From NCBI GenBank assembly GCA_964644465.1, contig CAZXVU010000001.1, positions 1-64,000 of the forward strand: a DNA stretch of 64,000 bases, given 5' to 3'. Each line of letters opens with the position of its first letter. Positions within the stretch are counted from its first letter, which is position 1. The position numbers and the translations under genes were made by a program. Below are positions 1 to 8,778 of the stretch, in pieces. The notes beneath the pieces were generated by a model. That model was not told where the DNA came from, did no database searches, and saw only the letters and a program-made list of their open reading frames with translations. Source of the DNA: CAZXVU01 sp964644465 (GTDB taxonomy: Bacteria > Chlamydiota > Chlamydiia > Chlamydiales > SM23-39).

Positions 1-140
1 ATCCCACCGAAAACAAAGTCATTTGCGTCGATTCAGCTTTTCCAGATAACGAGTCTACCTTAACAGCCTATCCGCTACCAGATTTCCTCAATGCATGGGC
101 GCTCCGCCGCAACATCGCCTACATCTTCGAAAGAAAATAA
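1..140 (+). CDS. 3' end of an unrecognised protein (5' end outside window)
   Basis: Reading from base 3, the frame is open for 45 codons and stops at TAA 138-140. The peptide (it begins PTENKVICVDSAF and ends NIAYIFERK) looks like ordinary coding sequence rather than repeat translation, and the other two forward frames stop early. The gene is followed at once by a hairpin-rich repeat element that may serve as its terminator. The family cannot be recognised from 45 residues. That this is a gene tail rests on the open frame and plausible composition only. Confidence 0.5.
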   Translation, partial: PTENKVICVDSAFPDNESTLTAYPLPDFLNAWALRRNIAYIFERK

Positions 141-153
141 AGATCTACCACTG

Positions 154-362
154 GCGGGGGAAGCCCCCGCACCCCCATTTTTTCACCACTGAGACACTGA
201 GAACACTGAGGCGGGGGAGGAATCCCCCCGCAGCCCCCCAAGAAAAAAACAAAAAGACAAATTTAGTACTTCTATTTTTTTGGGGTGCAGGGGCATCCCC
301 TGCCTCAGTGCTCTCAGTGCCTCAGTGGTGGAATTTTTTTTTGGGGTTTCGGGGCTTCCCCG
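154..362. repeat. Composite inverted-repeat element of four GC hairpins without a gene inside
   Basis: A hairpin at 154-170 (GCGGGGG / CCCCCGC), a CTGAGACACTGAG-type core at 184-210 and a second hairpin at 211-231 are followed by about 50 A/T-rich bases. The reverse complement of the same order then appears: hairpin 287-303, core 304-330, hairpin 350-362. The two cores are inverted copies differing at only a few positions. The same architecture recurs at 19754-20512, where a gene occupies the centre. There is no plausible coding capacity; the open frames across it are translations of repeat. Confidence 0.75.
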
Positions 363-379
363 AGTGTTTATCTCAGTGG

Positions 380-763
380 TTAGCTGGGAGAGTTGCCGCC
401 CTTGTCCTGCTGCCATTCGAGGTAATTCGTAAAGAAGGCTGTTACACAGACAATCGTGCCCCCGATAACGACTCCCCAGGCACTCACCACTCTCACTCCA
501 AAAGGAATGATCGCAATGGTAATAAAGGCCCCGTAACTAATGATGAAATTAATCAGACCAAGCTTAAGCGGAGTCAGCTTCAGCTCTAAGATCGCATAAA
601 AGGGAAAGACCGATGCATTGAGAAATCCAACGATGAGAGAAAAAAGGATATCAGCTCCAATATTGGGAACTTCCTCAAAATTCGTAATCTCCACACCCGG
701 CACTACTCGGTCGACAAAAAAGACCACGAGGAAGTTTAAGAAAAGACTTCGGATATAATTCAT
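380..763 (-). CDS. Phage_holin_4_2-type small membrane protein (copy 2)
   Basis: A 127-residue protein made almost wholly of four hydrophobic segments, with the VPGVEI-type motif after the first segment that is typical of the Phage_holin_4_2 (PF04020) family, also called mycobacterial 4-TMS holin superfamily IV. The name is historical: most chromosomal members are uncharacterised inner-membrane proteins and nothing here suggests a prophage. It aligns along its whole length with the gene just upstream (starts MNYIRSLFLN versus MRYLKSLFFN), so the two are tandem duplicates. Its start overlaps the upstream stop by four bases, so translational coupling is likely. Function unknown. Confidence 0.8.
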   Translation of the reverse strand: MNYIRSLFLNFLVVFFVDRVVPGVEITNFEEVPNIGADILFSLIVGFLNASVFPFYAILELKLTPLKLGLINFIISYGAFITIAIIPFGVRVVSAWGVVIGGTIVCVTAFFTNYLEWQQDKGGNSPS

Positions 764-1170
764 TGAACATGTTCGCTTTTGTGTGAAGAAGCTGCCTTAT
801 GATGCTGAATATGCTTCATCTCCACAAAATTTGTCCAAAAACTTCCAATTGTGACCACTAATGAGGCTAAGATATACCCTTCTACTGTCACGACTTGAAT
901 TCCGACAAAGGATGTAAATTTCAAGACCGCATAAACAGCAAAGTTAAGAATCAAAGCAACGATTGCAATTCTCACTGCCGAGATATCGCGGTTGATCAGC
1001 CTCATCACTGGATGGATCGCAGAGTTGAGCAAACCAAGAACGACTGCAAAAGGCAAATCCCCTCCCAAATGAGGGAGCTTCGTTTGATTCACCACTTCGA
1101 TTCCGGGAAGGATATGATTTGCGAAGAACACGATCAAGCAATTGAAAAACAAACTCTTAAGATACCGCAT
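760..1170 (-). CDS. Phage_holin_4_2-type small membrane protein (copy 1)
   Basis: A 136-residue, four-segment membrane protein with LPGIEV near residue 22, followed by the duplicate gene with a four-base overlap. The ATG at 1170 is chosen because AAGGA lies five bases upstream and because it then aligns with the start of its paralogue; the frame could be extended to a TTG at 1185. The C-terminal tail is hydrophilic and His/Lys-rich. Known members of the family are inner-membrane proteins of unknown role. First gene of a two-gene minus-strand operon. Confidence 0.8.
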   Translation of the reverse strand: MRYLKSLFFNCLIVFFANHILPGIEVVNQTKLPHLGGDLPFAVVLGLLNSAIHPVMRLINRDISAVRIAIVALILNFAVYAVLKFTSFVGIQVVTVEGYILASLVVTIGSFWTNFVEMKHIQHHKAASSHKSEHVQ

Positions 1171-1514
1171 GGCCATCCTTATCAATAAGATATTCTCTCA
1201 TTCAACACCTTACAAAAAAAGCTTTACTTTGACAAGAGAGGGAATTGCAAAATCCAGAAAACGCCTGGATTGCGGCGGCTTCGCATTTCGCGCCCTCAAG
1301 CCTTTCAGGTTAATCTTGCCAATAGTTCTCACTATTGGCGGCGATAAAAGTGCGCAAACTGCAACGCCTGACCCCAAAAAAAAGTTTTTCGGGGACCCCC
1401 AAGGCTTTCGCCGGCGCTAATCCATTCTTGACAAGCAAAGCTCGTCATTTCTGAACTTTTGCAATTACCTCTCGTGCTTGAAAATTCAATCTCTTTCAGA
1501 TAGCATAGCTGCCC
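1171..1514. other. Intergenic region between divergent operons, with two hairpins
   Basis: About 340 bases without a credible gene. It holds a perfect six-base-pair stem at 1319-1338 (CCAATA / TATTGG). A second hairpin at 1372-1394 has CCCC and GGGG enclosing an A-run and a T-run, like the one at 27739-27764. It should carry the promoters of the minus-strand holin-like pair and of the OppA genes. A TTGACA at 1428-1433 has no convincing -10 partner, so I do not call a promoter. Confidence 0.5.
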
Positions 1515-3098
1515 ATGAAACAATTTCTTGCTATTCTGATACTATTCTTGGCTGCAGCCTGCTCCTCCTCTGCCCCTTCTAAAACAGCCAATTGCATGAA
1601 AATCTCCTTTAACTCTCATCCAACAACTTTGGATCCCCGAAGAAGCGGAGATTTTGCTTCATCGACCTTAATTTGTTTGATTTACGAAGGGCTGACAAGG
1701 TGTTTGCCCGATGGAACTTCGGAACCCGGCCTAGCATACAACGTAGAGATCTCCCCCGATCAAAAACAATATATTTTCCACCTTCGAGAATCATATTGGA
1801 CAGATGGAGTCCCTGTAACAGCCTACGATTTTGAAGACTCCTGGAAAAAAATCATCGATCCCTCTTTCCCCTCTTTTTGCTCATATCTCCTCTTTCCCAT
1901 TAAAAATGCGGAACGGTGCTACAAAGGAGAGCTCCCCTTATCTGAAGCAGGCATCCAGGCTTTGGATCCCTATACTCTGTTCATCGAACTGGAACGACCC
2001 ACCCCTTATTTCCTTTCTTTGACAGCATTCCCCCTGTTTCTTCCCTATCCCTCCCACATCCAGGAAAATTCCGCTTCGATAGACAAACCCGTTTCAAATG
2101 GACCTTTTCAGATCGATAAGCTCATCCCAAATGCAGAAATTTCTCTGATTAAAAATGAAAATTTCTGGAATCCAGAAAAGGTTCTATTGGATCAAATCCA
2201 TATTAGCATCCTCTCCGACGAAAGCACCGCCCTGCAGATGTTCGAACGGGGCGATTTGGATTGGATTGGAGGACCTTTTGCCCCAATCCCTCCCGATGCG
2301 ATGGAGATGTTAATGAAACGCCCCGAACTCCGATTCGTCCCCATGGCCGCAACCACATTTTGCACCTTTAACACTGAGACTTTTCCCTTTAAGAATAGCC
2401 ATTTGCGAAAAGCCTTTTCCTTCGCAATCAACCGTGAAGAAATTGTCGAAAAAATTGCCCAAATCGGACAATTGCCGGCGACCCGCAGTCTCCCCCCCAC
2501 TCTTTTTGGCAATCAGAATAAGGTTCTCTACCCTTTGCAAGATCCCGTTCTTGCCCGCGAGTTCTTCCGAAGAGGGCTCGATGAATTGGGAATTAGAGCA
2601 GAAGATCTCAGCCACTTAACTCTCTATTATAAACAAGGTCAGATCGAAAAGAGGCTTGCGGCAGCGCTACAGCGCCAATGGATTGAAGTTCTCGGAGTCA
2701 CAGTGGAATTAGAACAGCTCGAGCAAAAAAGCCAGCTTCAAATTCTTCAAAAACGGGACTATCAGATGGCCCTTGGCACCTGGATCGCCCAATTTCACGA
2801 TCCGATCAATATTTTAGAGAGATTCAAAGATCGGAAAAATCTCAAGAACTACCCAGGATGGGAAAACCAAGAATTCGCCTCTCTTTTGAACCAAGCTACC
2901 CTCTCGCTGGATTCCCAAAAGAGGATGGAAATCTTGGAACAGGCAGAAAGCCTCTTCGCCGATCAAATGCCTCTGGCGCCAATTTATCATTGGAGCAATC
3001 CAATGATCAGCAACCCCAATATTTGTTCGATTCCCACAACTCCTAGCGGCGGCATCCTTTTCGAAAGATGCTACTTCCTAAGTCAAACCTCGCTTTAA
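1515..3098 (+). CDS. oppA: Peptide ABC transporter substrate-binding lipoprotein (OppA family), copy 1
   Basis: A 527-residue solute-binding protein of family 5 (SBP_bac_5). It has a lipoprotein signal with the lipobox Cys at residue 16 (LAAAC), then the family landmarks: T-x-DPR near the N terminus, LIYEGLTR, YIFHLRESYWTDGVPVTA, the PTPYFLSL segment, and an FSFAINRE motif in the C-terminal lobe. Length is normal for OppA. It would capture oligopeptides outside the inner membrane and deliver them to an Opp permease, whose genes are not in this window. First of three tandem paralogues; such OppA multiplication is typical of chlamydiae. Peptide specificity cannot be read from the sequence. Confidence 0.92.
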   Translation: MKQFLAILILFLAAACSSSAPSKTANCMKISFNSHPTTLDPRRSGDFASSTLICLIYEGLTRCLPDGTSEPGLAYNVEISPDQKQYIFHLRESYWTDGVPVTAYDFEDSWKKIIDPSFPSFCSYLLFPIKNAERCYKGELPLSEAGIQALDPYTLFIELERPTPYFLSLTAFPLFLPYPSHIQENSASIDKPVSNGPFQIDKLIPNAEISLIKNENFWNPEKVLLDQIHISILSDESTALQMFERGDLDWIGGPFAPIPPDAMEMLMKRPELRFVPMAATTFCTFNTETFPFKNSHLRKAFSFAINREEIVEKIAQIGQLPATRSLPPTLFGNQNKVLYPLQDPVLAREFFRRGLDELGIRAEDLSHLTLYYKQGQIEKRLAAALQRQWIEVLGVTVELEQLEQKSQLQILQKRDYQMALGTWIAQFHDPINILERFKDRKNLKNYPGWENQEFASLLNQATLSLDSQKRMEILEQAESLFADQMPLAPIYHWSNPMISNPNICSIPTTPSGGILFERCYFLSQTSL

Positions 3099-3150
3099 AA
3101 AAAAATTAAACCTGACGCAAGATTTTCTTTAACCCAAATCCAGGAAATAC

Positions 3151-3170
3151 GTATAAGGTTATATCTTTTT
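3151..3170 (+). promoter_or_regulatory. Promoter-like motif before oppA copy 2, shared with copy 3
   Basis: The 19 bases at 3152-3170 (TATAAGGTTATATC then T-run) match 15 of 19 bases at 4821-4839 upstream of the third OppA gene (CATAAGCCTTATACC then T-run). Two independent upstream regions sharing this block suggests a duplicated promoter or -10 region. Here the ATG follows within six bases, whereas in copy 3 it follows after 30. The promoter role is inference. Confidence 0.35.
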
Positions 3171-3175
3171 GCAAA

Positions 3176-4759
3176 ATGATGGGAAAGTGCCCTATGAGAA
3201 CTTGTTTCAGGATGGATCCTTTAACTGTTGATCCGCGGAAAAATTGGGATCAAATCACTTCGACATTTCTCTCATTGATCTATGAAGGCCTCACACGTCT
3301 CAAACCCAATGGTGAGATCGAATTAGCCTTAGCGGAATCTGTAGAGCTTTCTCCAGATCAAAAAACCTATCGCTTTTTCATCAGAGAGTCTTTTTGGAGC
3401 GACGGCCATCCTCTGACTGCCCATGATTTTGAATATTCCTGGAAAAAAACGCTCGACCCGAATTTTCCCTCTCTGTCCCCACAGCTTTTTTATCCAATCA
3501 AAAACGCTGAACTCGCTTCCAAAGGTACGCTTTCCCTGGATGAAGTAGGAGTCCGGGCCATCGATGATCATATCCTTGAAATCGAACTCAACCATCCAAC
3601 TCCTTATTTCCTTTCCCTGATTTCATTCTGCAGTTTTTATCCCATCCCCCGTCATGTCGAAATGCAAAATCCCCAATGGGAAAAATGTTCCGAAAATAAG
3701 ATTGTCTCCAGCGGGCCTTTTAAAATTTCACAATGGAAGCGAAAACAGGAAATTGTTTGCGAAAAAAATCCCCTCTACTGGAATGCAAGCAATGTAACAT
3801 GTAAGAACCTGCATATAAGTATCATTAATAATCCCTACGCAGTCATGCAATTATTCGACCAAGATGAGCTCGATCTAGTTTCTGTCATCCTCTGTTCTCT
3901 TCCCCTCGATGCTCTTGGACCTTATAAGCAAGATGGGACTCTGAAGCTCACCCCCGCAGGCGGTACGGTATTTTGCAGTTTTAATACGCATCAGTATCCA
4001 TTTCATAATCAGAATATCCGCAAAGCATTTTCTTATGCTATCGACCGTCACCATATTGTAGAGAATATTACACGCCTGAATGAAATCCCTGCAGAGCGAT
4101 GCCTCCCTCCTTCTTTAGTCAAAGATGAGGCAAAGACACTTTTCCCATCTTTCGATGAAGCATTAGCTAGGAAGCATCTATCTTTAGGCCTCCAAGAATT
4201 AGGAATCATCTCGAATCAAAATCAAGATCTTGGCCTCAGATTGTTTTTAAATAATTTGACCCTTCTATTCGACGCAAACCAATTGAACTGGAAAATTGCA
4301 GAAGCTTTGCAAGAGTGCTGGAAAAGGGTTCTTGGGTTCCGTATCCGATTAGAGAGCTCTGACTTCCATTCGTATATTCAGAACCTCAATAAGAGGAACT
4401 ACAATATCGGTCTTGCCTACTGGCTTGCCCAATTCAACGACCCTATGAATATTTTCGAAAGATTTAAAAACCGCTCTTTGCCCAAGAATTTTCCCGGTTA
4501 TGAGAACCAGCAATTCAACAAGCTCCTTGAACTTTCCTCTACAGAAACACGTCTTGATGAAAGAAAGAAAATATTGACCCAAGCGGAATCTCTATTCTTG
4601 GACGATATGCCTTTAGCCCCTATCTACCACTACAATCATGCCTATCTGTGCAAGCCCCATTTGACAGGAGTGGAAATTACAGCGATCGGCGCATTCAATT
4701 TCAATCATTGCCAGATAAACCATTTATCCATCCAATGCCCCGCGATCGCCGCGATTTAG
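3176..4759 (+). CDS. OppA-family protein, copy 2, lacking a signal peptide
   Basis: A 527-residue SBP_bac_5 protein, clearly paralogous to its neighbours (VDPRKNWDQ, LIYEGLTRLKPNGEIE, SFWSDGHPLTAHDFEYSW, HPTPYFLSLISFC). Unlike them it starts directly at the mature domain (MMGKCPMRTCFRMDP), with no hydrophobic leader and no lipobox. In-frame codons upstream reach a TGA at 3113 without another start, and no other frame encodes a leader. Compared with copy 3, roughly 90 bases between the shared promoter-like block and the conserved TGTTTCAGG are missing, so the leader was probably deleted. The rest of the frame is intact. Either a recently broken gene or a cytoplasmic protein; transport function is doubtful. 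Confidence 0.85.
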   Translation: MMGKCPMRTCFRMDPLTVDPRKNWDQITSTFLSLIYEGLTRLKPNGEIELALAESVELSPDQKTYRFFIRESFWSDGHPLTAHDFEYSWKKTLDPNFPSLSPQLFYPIKNAELASKGTLSLDEVGVRAIDDHILEIELNHPTPYFLSLISFCSFYPIPRHVEMQNPQWEKCSENKIVSSGPFKISQWKRKQEIVCEKNPLYWNASNVTCKNLHISIINNPYAVMQLFDQDELDLVSVILCSLPLDALGPYKQDGTLKLTPAGGTVFCSFNTHQYPFHNQNIRKAFSYAIDRHHIVENITRLNEIPAERCLPPSLVKDEAKTLFPSFDEALARKHLSLGLQELGIISNQNQDLGLRLFLNNLTLLFDANQLNWKIAEALQECWKRVLGFRIRLESSDFHSYIQNLNKRNYNIGLAYWLAQFNDPMNIFERFKNRSLPKNFPGYENQQFNKLLELSSTETRLDERKKILTQAESLFLDDMPLAPIYHYNHAYLCKPHLTGVEITAIGAFNFNHCQINHLSIQCPAIAAI

Positions 4760-4820
4760 AATATTGAGTTTTTAGAATCTCTTAATATTTTTTTTAAAAA
4801 ATCACTTTTGCAAAAATCCT

Positions 4821-4840
4821 CATAAGCCTTATACCTTTTA
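4821..4840 (+). promoter_or_regulatory. Promoter-like motif before oppA copy 3
   Basis: CATAAGCCTTATACC plus a short T-run, matching the block at 3152-3170 upstream of copy 2. It lies 30 bases before the ATG of copy 3, a sensible distance for a promoter and ribosome site. That copies 2 and 3 have their own promoters, rather than forming a single operon with copy 1, is inferred from this conservation and from gaps of 77 and 110 bases. Confidence 0.35.
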
Positions 4841-4869
4841 CCTACAAAACGTGTTCCACTTTTTAAAAA

Positions 4870-6519
4870 ATGAAACGACTTCTCCTGTCACTCCTTCTTC
4901 CTTTCACTTTTAATTCATGCCAAAAAATGAACAAAGATCTAAAAAAAGAAACCATCCGCCTTTGTTTCAGGGCAAATCCTACGACTGTTGATACGCGGAA
5001 AAACGCAGATGTTTTGAGTTCCTATTTGCAGTTTATGATTTTTGAAGGATTGACAAGACTTCTTCCCGATGGAGAGGTCGAGTTCGCTTTAGCTGAATCG
5101 GTAGAAATTTCAAAAGATGGCCTTACCTATATTTTCCATTTAAAAGAAGCTGAATGGAGCGATGGACATCCCATTACTGCCTATGACTTCGAATATTCTT
5201 GGAAAAAGATCCTTACGCCTAGTTTCGGATCCCCTTGTCCGTATCTTTTATTTTGCATCGAGAACGCTGAAGAGGCCGTAGCGGGTAAAATATCCCCAGA
5301 GAGAACAGGTATTAAGGCCCTTGACGATTCGACCTTAAGAATCCAATTAAAACACCCTACCCCTTATTTTCTCTCCTTGATCAGTTTTTGTAATTTTTTT
5401 CCCATACCCCAACATATCGAACTCGAAAATCCTCTATGGTATTTAAAAGTCGATAAAACCCTTGTCTGCAACGGCCCCTTCAGGATTGAAAAATGGATCC
5501 CGAATCAAGAAATTCTAGTCGTTAGGAATCCTACCCATTGGGATGCAGGCAATGTCCATCTCGATGCCATCCATGTAAGCATTGTTGAAGACGAAGCAAC
5601 GTCCCTCAGAATGTTCGAAAATGGAGAAATTGATCTTCTCAATTCGATCACTTCTTCTCTTTCTATAGACGAAATTGTTGCATTGAAGAAACAAAACAAG
5701 GTAGAGACAAAGCCCGTTGGAGGAACTCTTTTTGTTACCTTCAATCTCAATTTGCCCTTCTTGAAAAACCTCTCTATCCGAAAGGCTTTATCCAGTGCTA
5801 TAAACCGCAATTCCATCATCGAAAATATCTCCCAACTCTCAGAATTTCCCGCAACGCGTCTGATTCCCCCCTCTCTGATCCACAATCTAGATGAAACGGT
5901 TCAATTCAACGATTCCGTACACCCAAAAATCCTATTTGACCAGGGGCTGAAAGAGCTTGGCTTCGATCCTAAAGATCCTTCTTTGAAAAAGAATCCCGCT
6001 TATTTAGAAATGATCGACGGTTTGACATTGATCTATGAGTCCATTGAGTTGCACGGGAGAATTGCCCAAACGATTCAGCAGCAATGGAAAGCTGCCTTCG
6101 GATTTGAAATCAAACTTCAAGAATTCGATTTTAAAACACAAATTGCCAACCTTCAAAACAAAAATTATTCCATTGGGCTGGGTTATTGGATCGTTCAATA
6201 CACTGACCCAGTGAGTATTTTGGAAAGATTTAAATACAAAGATTCGAAAAAAAATTATCCAGGTTATGAAAATCCTAAATACATTGATCTACTCGGCCAG
6301 GCTCAAATAACAAATGATCCAAAGCTGCGTCTCAAATTTTTAGAAGATGCGGAGAGGTTGATCGTCTCCGAAATGCCCTTGGCTCCAATTTTTCATTTTA
6401 ATTATGCCATCTTGAAAAATTCGAAGTTTACTGATATTGAATTTTCTCCTATCGGAAATCTTATTTATAAAAAGATTCGCCCCAAAGAGCAACATGACAT
6501 TGATGATGCAAGAAACTGA
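4870..6519 (+). CDS. oppA: Peptide ABC transporter substrate-binding lipoprotein (OppA family), copy 3
   Basis: A 549-residue SBP_bac_5 protein with a short leader and a lipobox-like FNSC (Cys 17). It has the same order of landmarks as copy 1: TTVDTRKNAD, MIFEGLTRLLPDGEVE, SDGHPITAYDFEYSW, HPTPYFLSLISFC, IRKALSSAINRNSI. It is longer than its paralogues by an insertion before the last third. It would bind oligopeptides outside the inner membrane. Its last 26 bases overlap the start of the following hypothetical gene, suggesting cotranscription. Confidence 0.9.
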   Translation: MKRLLLSLLLPFTFNSCQKMNKDLKKETIRLCFRANPTTVDTRKNADVLSSYLQFMIFEGLTRLLPDGEVEFALAESVEISKDGLTYIFHLKEAEWSDGHPITAYDFEYSWKKILTPSFGSPCPYLLFCIENAEEAVAGKISPERTGIKALDDSTLRIQLKHPTPYFLSLISFCNFFPIPQHIELENPLWYLKVDKTLVCNGPFRIEKWIPNQEILVVRNPTHWDAGNVHLDAIHVSIVEDEATSLRMFENGEIDLLNSITSSLSIDEIVALKKQNKVETKPVGGTLFVTFNLNLPFLKNLSIRKALSSAINRNSIIENISQLSEFPATRLIPPSLIHNLDETVQFNDSVHPKILFDQGLKELGFDPKDPSLKKNPAYLEMIDGLTLIYESIELHGRIAQTIQQQWKAAFGFEIKLQEFDFKTQIANLQNKNYSIGLGYWIVQYTDPVSILERFKYKDSKKNYPGYENPKYIDLLGQAQITNDPKLRLKFLEDAERLIVSEMPLAPIFHFNYAILKNSKFTDIEFSPIGNLIYKKIRPKEQHDIDDARN

Positions 6520-8662
6520 AGTACAAAAAGAGACTTTGCCACATCCCTGGCTGAGGATAAAACCCTCATTTCCTTTGCTTGAAAAAGATCCTCTGCAAGA
6601 AAAATACTTTTTACACGTGGTTCAAACTCTCCTCGAATCGATTCTTCCTGAGGATTTATGGATGGAATTGCAAGAAGTCTCTCCCATTCGGATCCACGAC
6701 GATCCCATCTTGCAAAATTCCATGTGGTATTACCGCCTGATGAAATCCCTACCCCTGTTTCAATTTTCTTCGAGGGAGGAGGCTCCTTGCTCATTGCCAG
6801 TCACCTTTCTTTGCCCTTCTGATTTCACATCGGGCGTTGGCAGGTACGTCGTCGATACTTTGACTCGTTGGCTGATTCCAGGAAAGCACCTGAATATTGT
6901 AGGCTCTCTCAGTTTGAATTTTCAGTTTGAAAATTGCTCGACGCAGAGATTCCACATCGGAAAGGCAATTGTTGGAATCCATACGAAAGAAGAACTAGAA
7001 GTCATCCGCAATTCCCTACCCTCTTTAATCCAAGAAATGAAAGTCAATATTATGGCGGTATACCATGCTCGGTACATCGCCTCTTTGAGAAGCATTTCAT
7101 TAGAGCAAAAGAATAAACTCATCCAGGAAAACCTCACTTCGATCCTCAACCTTCCCTCGAATGAAAACAATAGAAGCCTCTATGACCATATGCAGAATTT
7201 TCTCCTCAAGCTTTCCGAGGAAGAAAAAATTGGCGAAGTGAAGAAGAACATTGCCTATCTCCGGAACTGCCGTCCTAAAGCCTTTGACCGCGATGTATTT
7301 TATGAAATGACCTTGTTCACTGCCCTTTTCCGCGATCAATTTTCTTCGAAGCGAGATTCCCGACATATCAGCCGAGTGATCGCCCTCCATTATTTATTTA
7401 AAAAAGTCTTGCTAGAGTCTGCTCAGAAGAATCCAGAAGATCGCCACTTAAGCATAAAAGTTTTCAAAACTTGCCTCGAAACATCTGAACAGGTTTTGGG
7501 GATCTTAGTTGGGATGAACCTCGTGAGAGACTCAGACCGATTAGAGCGGCGCCAATTTATCGATGCTATCCGGAATGTCCTGCCTGAAACTGCTTATATT
7601 CAAGACTCTTTCATCCCAGACCGAAGAGACGATAAAGTTCACTTTTTCTATATAGAAATCGGAAAGAGCCAGAAAGGGGCGTTTCAGAAAGAAGAGATCA
7701 GCCTTCTTCGGAAAGGACTCCCCGAAGAGATCAAAAAACAGATTGAGAATGCCGTCCATCCCATTTTCATGCCCCGCAATGAAGAAGAGCTCTTGAGAAA
7801 TTTGATCGACCTTTGCAAGCAGCTCAAATACACCCGCGATCTCCCTCAAATCAGCATTCACTATGAAAAGCAAACCAATTCAGATCTTTCATTTACAGTC
7901 CTGCTGGCGCGCCTCAAAGTCAAAAAACAAACTTCTTTGAAAGATTGTTTCTCAAAAGTGTCTACTCCTCTGAATTTTATGATCGATGAAATACGCGTTT
8001 TGGGAACGTTGAAGAAAAAATATCCCAAAGAAGCTGCGATCATCCGAGTTACGCTCAGAAAATCGCTCTTCTTCCGACAAGACCATTCCGTCGATCTTCT
8101 ACGCGCGCGGCAAAAGGTCGTTTTGGAACTCAACCGGATCCTCGGTGAATTCCGCGACTACAATGGAGGAATGATCCTAAAACAAGACGAATCTCTCGAT
8201 CTGTTGAGAAAAGAAGTAGGATCTACGACGGAAGATGAGGAATTCTTTTTAGAAAACTATTTCTATTCCTTGCGTCCAGGGATTATGCAGACTGTCCATG
8301 ATCCAGCCATCTTGAAAAAACACTTTTATCTCTTCACCGACCTGATCAAAAATGAGCCGACCGAAGGCAGCTTTACAATGAAAAAAGGGCATGAGGGAAA
8401 GTTCTTCATCTACTTTATAGGAGCGATGGCGCCCACTTTTAAGGAATATGTGGAAAATGCGATCGAAAAGCTGAAAATCCCCTCTTACGATCTAACGACC
8501 TCTTTTCTTCAAGTTCATGAAACATGTACTTTAGGATACATTTTGCGAGCGGAGAATCCCTGCGATGCAGCAGCCTTTGAAGCAGTTCTCTTGGAATCTC
8601 TTCAAACTTGGAGCGACCAGTTCTCTTGCCCCATTTCCCTAACCCGCGCCCATGGTATATAA
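6494..8662 (+). CDS. Large conserved-type hypothetical protein after the OppA cluster
   Basis: A 722-residue, largely soluble protein with no signal peptide, no obvious membrane segment and no motif I recognise. The frame stays open to 6437, but ATG 6494 is preferred because AAAGAG lies just upstream; further ATGs follow at 6503 and 6506. It overlaps the end of oppA copy 3, so it is probably cotranscribed. Composition is mixed alpha/beta with many charged residues, and the middle (residues 180-420) reads as helical. I would look for homologues in chlamydial genomes; no function is proposed. Confidence 0.8.
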   Translation: MTLMMQETEVQKETLPHPWLRIKPSFPLLEKDPLQEKYFLHVVQTLLESILPEDLWMELQEVSPIRIHDDPILQNSMWYYRLMKSLPLFQFSSREEAPCSLPVTFLCPSDFTSGVGRYVVDTLTRWLIPGKHLNIVGSLSLNFQFENCSTQRFHIGKAIVGIHTKEELEVIRNSLPSLIQEMKVNIMAVYHARYIASLRSISLEQKNKLIQENLTSILNLPSNENNRSLYDHMQNFLLKLSEEEKIGEVKKNIAYLRNCRPKAFDRDVFYEMTLFTALFRDQFSSKRDSRHISRVIALHYLFKKVLLESAQKNPEDRHLSIKVFKTCLETSEQVLGILVGMNLVRDSDRLERRQFIDAIRNVLPETAYIQDSFIPDRRDDKVHFFYIEIGKSQKGAFQKEEISLLRKGLPEEIKKQIENAVHPIFMPRNEEELLRNLIDLCKQLKYTRDLPQISIHYEKQTNSDLSFTVLLARLKVKKQTSLKDCFSKVSTPLNFMIDEIRVLGTLKKKYPKEAAIIRVTLRKSLFFRQDHSVDLLRARQKVVLELNRILGEFRDYNGGMILKQDESLDLLRKEVGSTTEDEEFFLENYFYSLRPGIMQTVHDPAILKKHFYLFTDLIKNEPTEGSFTMKKGHEGKFFIYFIGAMAPTFKEYVENAIEKLKIPSYDLTTSFLQVHETCTLGYILRAENPCDAAAFEAVLLESLQTWSDQFSCPISLTRAHGI

Positions 8663-8778
8663 GAATAACAAGATTTGCAGGATCAGGCAGGATTTGCAGG
8701 ATAAAACTGATTTTATCCATATCCTGTGGCCGCTTGCGGCCTATCCTGCATATCCTGTTTATCTCTTCTGAAATAAAT
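8663..8778. repeat. CAGGAT-type intergenic repeat with GGCCGC hairpin between convergent genes
   Basis: Several copies of GCAGGAT / AACAGGAT (TTTGCAGGAT at 8673 and 8689, and inverted copies ATCCTG at 8721, 8743 and 8752) flank a perfect palindrome GGCCGCTTGCGGCC at 8728-8741. The whole forms an imperfect inverted repeat. Similar CAGGAT-rich intergenic repeats are known from many unrelated bacterial genomes. Here it lies between the 3' ends of two convergent genes and may act as a two-way terminator. Confidence 0.65.

Noticed and set aside
154..362. Possible CRISPR array
   Set aside because: The repeated units are inverted hairpins and degenerate cores, not regularly spaced direct repeats with unique spacers, and no cas genes are present.
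95..589. Forward open frame of 164 codons
   Set aside because: It runs through the hairpin repeat element and antisense to the holin-like gene; the translation is low-complexity (runs of Pro, Lys, Arg) with no ribosome site.
380..1170. Prophage remnant suggested by the phage-holin domain name
   Set aside because: No lysin, structural or integrase genes nearby; the Phage_holin_4_2 family is mostly ordinary chromosomal membrane proteins.
1428..1456. Promoter upstream of oppA copy 1 (TTGACA at 1428)
   Set aside because: The -10 position at 17 bases reads CTGAAC, too far from consensus to call.
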